From contig JAAYMP010000001.1 of the NCBI GenBank assembly GCA_012521315.1, forward strand, positions 1-17,712: a stretch of 17,712 bases of DNA. Reading direction: 5' to 3'. Below the pieces are notes generated by a model. It saw nothing but the letters and a program-made list of their open reading frames with translations, had not been told where the DNA came from and did not search any database. Made by a program: the position numbers and the translations under genes. Positions within the stretch are counted from its first letter, which is position 1. Each line of letters opens with the position of its first letter. The stretch comes from Bacillota bacterium. Lineage in GTDB: Bacteria > Bacillota > UBA4882 > UBA10575. Positions 14,906-17,712 of the stretch are shown here, in pieces.

Positions 14906-15985
14906 ATGCACCGAATAAGATCCGGTATCATATTGTTCCTGATGATGTTTGTGGTATTGACCGTCCCCGGGCGCATGGAAAGTTACGGTTTGCAACTGAC
15001 GGCTGCCACCGCCAATACCGCCGGTGAAGTGGGAGCGGTGGTGCTGACCGAATTCCAACGGCTGGTCAAAGAACGGACCAAGGGCTATATTAATGTCGCA
15101 GTGCATCTTGATGGTGTTTTCGGCAGTGACCAGGAATTGATCAAGGGCTTGCAACGGGGAACGGTTGACCTGATTACTTGTACCACCTTCAAATATGCCG
15201 AGTATGTGCCGGAATTTGCCGTCCTGGATCTGCCTTTTCTCTTTTTCTCGACCGAGCATTTAAAGACGGTTCTGGACGGAACGTTGGGGCAGATCTTGAA
15301 GGAAAAAGCCGAGGAAAAGCGGGGCGACTATGTTTTAGGGTATATCACTGACGGACCGGTCAATATCGTCAGCAACCGGGCCATAACCAGTTTAGCGCAG
15401 AGTCGTGGACTCCGTTTCCGGGCGTTACTTCTGCCAACGCACCGCCGAACTTGGGAGATCATGGGTATTACCCCGGTAACGCTGGCCTTCTCCGAATTTA
15501 AAATCGGCTTGCAGGTGGGGTTGGTGGATGCCGTCGAGACCAATTTTATTGACTACAAAAAGATGCGGGTTTATGATACCGCTCGTCTTATCCTCCAAAG
15601 CGAGCATTACTTTCCGGTCCAAATCCTCATGCTAAGTAAAAGGGCCTGGCGGAAAATGCCCAAGGCTTACCGGGAGATCGTCCGGGAGTGTGCCCGGGAA
15701 GCCGTCGCCCTTGGGAGTGATGAACTGATCTGGCAGAACCGGGAGACCGCCCGGGAATTGACGGAGAAATACGGGGTCCGCATCACCGAACTAAGCCTTC
15801 CGGAGAAAAAAACCAACCGCCAAAAGTTGGCCGCTTACCAGGAAGAAACCTTTGGCGCCTACGGTTTAAAGGAGATCTGGCCGGAAGTGAACGCTACATA
15901 TCTGGAATACCAAGCCCAATTGGAGGCGGAGCTTGAAAGGATCAAGCAGAGCCGGGAACGGGAAAAAGAATCGTCATCGATATAA
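14906..15985 (+). CDS. dctP: TRAP-type DctP family extracytoplasmic solute-binding protein (orphan)
   Basis: A secreted or membrane-tethered binding protein of the TRAP transporter DctP family, which typically captures organic acids and hands them to DctQ/DctM permeases. An N-terminal hydrophobic signal segment follows HRIRSG (about residues 7-22), with no lipobox Cys and no clear AxA cleavage site. Family blocks are visible: FGSDQELIKGLQRGTVDL, LPFLFFSTEHL, and LRFRALLLPTHRRTWEIMG, where R172 sits at the expected carboxylate-binding position, then AFSEFKIGLQVGLVDAVETN. The charged C-terminal helix is longish. ATG 14906 has GGGAGG 7 bases upstream; the frame-open ATG at 14885 overlaps the previous stop. 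No DctQ or DctM gene is adjacent, since a terminator and a convergent gene follow. It may therefore serve a permease elsewhere or act as a sensor subunit. Confidence 0.9.
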   Translation: MHRIRSGIILFLMMFVVLTVPGRMESYGLQLTAATANTAGEVGAVVLTEFQRLVKERTKGYINVAVHLDGVFGSDQELIKGLQRGTVDLITCTTFKYAEYVPEFAVLDLPFLFFSTEHLKTVLDGTLGQILKEKAEEKRGDYVLGYITDGPVNIVSNRAITSLAQSRGLRFRALLLPTHRRTWEIMGITPVTLAFSEFKIGLQVGLVDAVETNFIDYKKMRVYDTARLILQSEHYFPVQILMLSKRAWRKMPKAYREIVRECAREAVALGSDELIWQNRETARELTEKYGVRITELSLPEKKTNRQKLAAYQEETFGAYGLKEIWPEVNATYLEYQAQLEAELERIKQSREREKESSSI

Positions 15986-16001
15986 ATGGTACCAAGCGGA
16001 C

Positions 16002-16033
16002 AAAAGCCCTTTCTTAAAGGAAAGGGCTTTTTT
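16002..16033. terminator. Strong, probably bidirectional intrinsic terminator
   Basis: A perfect 12-bp stem (AAAAGCCCTTTC at 16002-16013 with GAAAGGGCTTTT at 16020-16031) closes a 6-base loop and ends in six T residues (16028-16033). It lies 16 bases after the DctP stop. The A run on its left side gives a T run on the other strand, so it can also stop transcripts of the convergent rqcH gene. Confidence 0.92.
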
Positions 16034-16084
16034 GGTGACCACACGGAAGCCGGCAACCCTTTTGTCAGGATTGTTTCTTTCTTT

Positions 16085-17712
16085 TTAAGAAGGGGCTTTA
16101 TTATTTGAGGTGGTAAGCCCAACCCGGGCCAAGCTTTCCGGATCCGGCTCAATGATCAGGGTTTGGTAACGGTTATAGACCACAAACCCGGGCGGCGCAC
16201 CGGTGGGTTTGCGCAGGTGGCGTCTTTCGGTGTAATCAACCGGGACTTTGCTGGATCCGCGGGCTTTACTGAAATAAACGGCCAGGTTGGCAGCGACCAT
16301 TAAAACGTCGGGCGGGACCGTCCGGCCCTGGGTCCGGAGGATCACATGGCTGCCGGGGATTTTTTGGGTGTGGAGCCAAAGGTCATGGGGGGCGGCGGTT
16401 TTCATGGTTAGTTGGTCGTTTTGTTTGTTGTTGCGCCCAACCAGGATCTCCCACCCGTCAGCCGTCCGAAAAAGGGATGGCCGGTTTTTCACCGGCGGGT
16501 TGGCCTGCTGTTTGGCCGGGCTTTTTGGTTTAAGGAGCCCGGCTTCGGCCATCTCCGTTTCGATCTCCAACAAGTCACCATAGGTAAGAGAATTCTCAAG
16601 GGAGCTTTCCAGCGAAGCGTAGTAGGCCAGTTCCATCTCGGTCCGCTCCAGTTGCGCGCGGATCTTCTCCAGCCCCTTTTTGGCCTTGTTATATTTTTTG
16701 TAATAAAGCTGGGAATTGGCGATGGGACTTAAAAGCGGGTCAAGAGGAATTGTCACCTCGGCGGCTTGCGGATGGTAATAGTTCGGGACGATCAGTTCGG
16801 TTTGGCCCCGTTTAATTTCGTGCAGATGGGCCGTGATCAACTCTCCGTACAAGCGGTAGGTGTCGGCCTCGGCCGCGGTGGCCAGCTCGGCCTCTTGCCG
16901 GGCGCGTTTTTGGGCGGCTTTTTGGATCGCCTTTTTGATCGTGCTTTTGAGGGCTGACCGTTTTTGTTGATAAACCGCCTCCAGGCTGCGCCGGTGCAGG
17001 GTGGCGACAATAGCGTGATTGACGCCGGCGACCGGTTTTAACCTTTCCACGGGCAGATGAAGGGGTTGATACGGGAAAAAGTCCAAAGGTGCACCGGTCG
17101 AATCCAGATAAAGAAAACAGACCGTTTCTTCCGCGGCCCGCCGGTTCCAGGCGGTTATTTCTTCATAAAGGCGCCGCCATCGATCGGCGCCGACTTCGGC
17201 CACCGTCATCGGCGCCGTAACGCCCGCCCGCTGCATGGTTTCTTCCTGGAGCGGACGGGAAAGGCCAAAGATCTCTTTGGCCAGGACCGTGGCGATCTTT
17301 AACTCACCGGGCGAAAGCTGGCCGATTCTTTCCCAGGCCACCCAGGTGAGGTTGGCCGGATGGTACAACCCGGGGGCCGGCGGCGGCAGGTAAGGTTTGC
17401 CCAGCATGATCTCCCGCTCCCGCTGGGTTGATCCGGTAAAGCGCCGCAGCGCGTCAAGGATGAGCCCATCGCTGTTGACTAAGACCAGATTACTGCTGGG
17501 GCCTATTGCTTCAAAGACCAGCGATAACGTGGTCAAACCAGTATCGGGGTCGTAGACTTCAATTTGCAACTGGAGGACACGTTCCCACGGGGGTTGTGTA
17601 AGACTAACAATCCGTCCCCCTTGCAAATATTTCCGTAATAGCATACAGAAGGCCGGAGGGCGCAGGGGATACTCCGGCTTCTCTGTCAGCAGGTGAGCAC
17701 GGTAATACTGGG
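16085..17712 (-). CDS. rqcH: RqcH (NFACT / FbpA family) ribosome quality-control protein, 5' end beyond window
   Basis: Binds 50S subunits stalled with peptidyl-tRNA and recruits tRNA-Ala to add C-terminal Ala tails; formerly annotated as a fibronectin-binding protein. The frame stays open through the right edge. The segment ahead of the first visible ATG (17644) reads YYRAHLLTEKPEYPLRPPAF, which is NFACT-N sequence, so the ATG is internal and the true start lies outside. NFACT-N continues past LLRKYLQGGRI. A helix-hairpin-helix part and a long charged coiled coil (about residues 220-360, counted from that ATG) follow. The NFACT-R domain ends the protein (WEILVGRNNKQND, DLWLHTQKIPGSHVILRT, and PPGFVVYNRYQTL). 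The D-R pair needed for Ala-tRNA selection in B. subtilis appears here as E-R. It is convergent with the DctP gene, with a shared terminator between. Confidence 0.95.
   Translation of the reverse strand, partial: QYYRAHLLTEKPEYPLRPPAFCMLLRKYLQGGRIVSLTQPPWERVLQLQIEVYDPDTGLTTLSLVFEAIGPSSNLVLVNSDGLILDALRRFTGSTQREREIMLGKPYLPPPAPGLYHPANLTWVAWERIGQLSPGELKIATVLAKEIFGLSRPLQEETMQRAGVTAPMTVAEVGADRWRRLYEEITAWNRRAAEETVCFLYLDSTGAPLDFFPYQPLHLPVERLKPVAGVNHAIVATLHRRSLEAVYQQKRSALKSTIKKAIQKAAQKRARQEAELATAAEADTYRLYGELITAHLHEIKRGQTELIVPNYYHPQAAEVTIPLDPLLSPIANSQLYYKKYNKAKKGLEKIRAQLERTEMELAYYASLESSLENSLTYGDLLEIETEMAEAGLLKPKSPAKQQANPPVKNRPSLFRTADGWEILVGRNNKQNDQLTMKTAAPHDLWLHTQKIPGSHVILRTQGRTVPPDVLMVAANLAVYFSKARGSSKVPVDYTERRHLRKPTGAPPGFVVYNRYQTLIIEPDPESLARVGLTTSNNKAPS

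Overview
The window is ordinary bacterial chromosome with a housekeeping gene set typical of Gram-positive Bacillota (Clostridia-like). The evidence is the block infB-rbfA-nrnA-truB-ribF, an rnhB-YlqG-YlqH block as in Bacillus, yraN-comM, an RqcH/NFACT protein, strong AGGAGG-type ribosome binding sites and simple hairpin-plus-T terminators. Base composition is moderately GC-rich, except for an AT-richer island around 9400-10000 and another at 11910-12200. A type II-like meso-diaminopimelate dehydrogenase, best known from Symbiobacterium, together with a TRAP-type binding protein, suggests a deep-branching anaerobic or thermophilic lineage. The genus cannot be fixed from this sequence.

Layout. 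(1) Positions 1-5251, plus strand: a translation and cofactor operon. It holds infB (5' end cut by the window edge), rbfA, nrnA (TTG start overlapping the rbfA stop), truB and ribF. The ylxP gene found between infB and rbfA in Bacillus is absent. (2) 5286-6122, minus strand: a PHP-family phosphatase resembling histidinol-phosphatase. It runs toward ribF and is divergent from (3) ddh (6250-7152, plus), which ends at a hairpin terminator. (4) 7288-9341, plus: rnhB, a FliK-C-like protein and an FlhB-C-like small protein. These are the orphan flagellar-export-like YlqG/YlqH pair. They end at a terminator that lies inside the 3' end of (5) a convergent four-helix membrane protein gene (9338-9829, minus). 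(6) 10007-11910, plus: yraN and comM, overlapping by one base. (7) A roughly 300-base AT-rich spacer with an inverted repeat and a candidate promoter, then argS. (8) A lipoprotein with a zinc-metalloprotease HEIGH motif and an orphan TRAP DctP-type binding protein, closely spaced behind argS and closed by a perfect 12-bp terminator hairpin. (9) 16085 to the right edge, minus strand: rqcH, with its 5' end beyond the window.

How the genes fit together. Most products serve translation or its rescue: IF-2, RbfA, TruB, ArgRS and RqcH. Others serve RNA/DNA turnover and uptake (NrnA, RNase HII, YraN, ComM), flavin cofactors (RibF) or the lysine/cell-wall precursor pathway (Ddh). I see no CRISPR array, insertion sequence, prophage, rRNA or tRNA. 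The least ordinary parts are the lipoprotein protease plus orphan DctP pair, and the orphan FliK-C/FlhB-C pair. In the latter, the FliK-like partner carries an NPTHYA string identical to the FlhB autocleavage motif that its small FlhB-like neighbour lacks.
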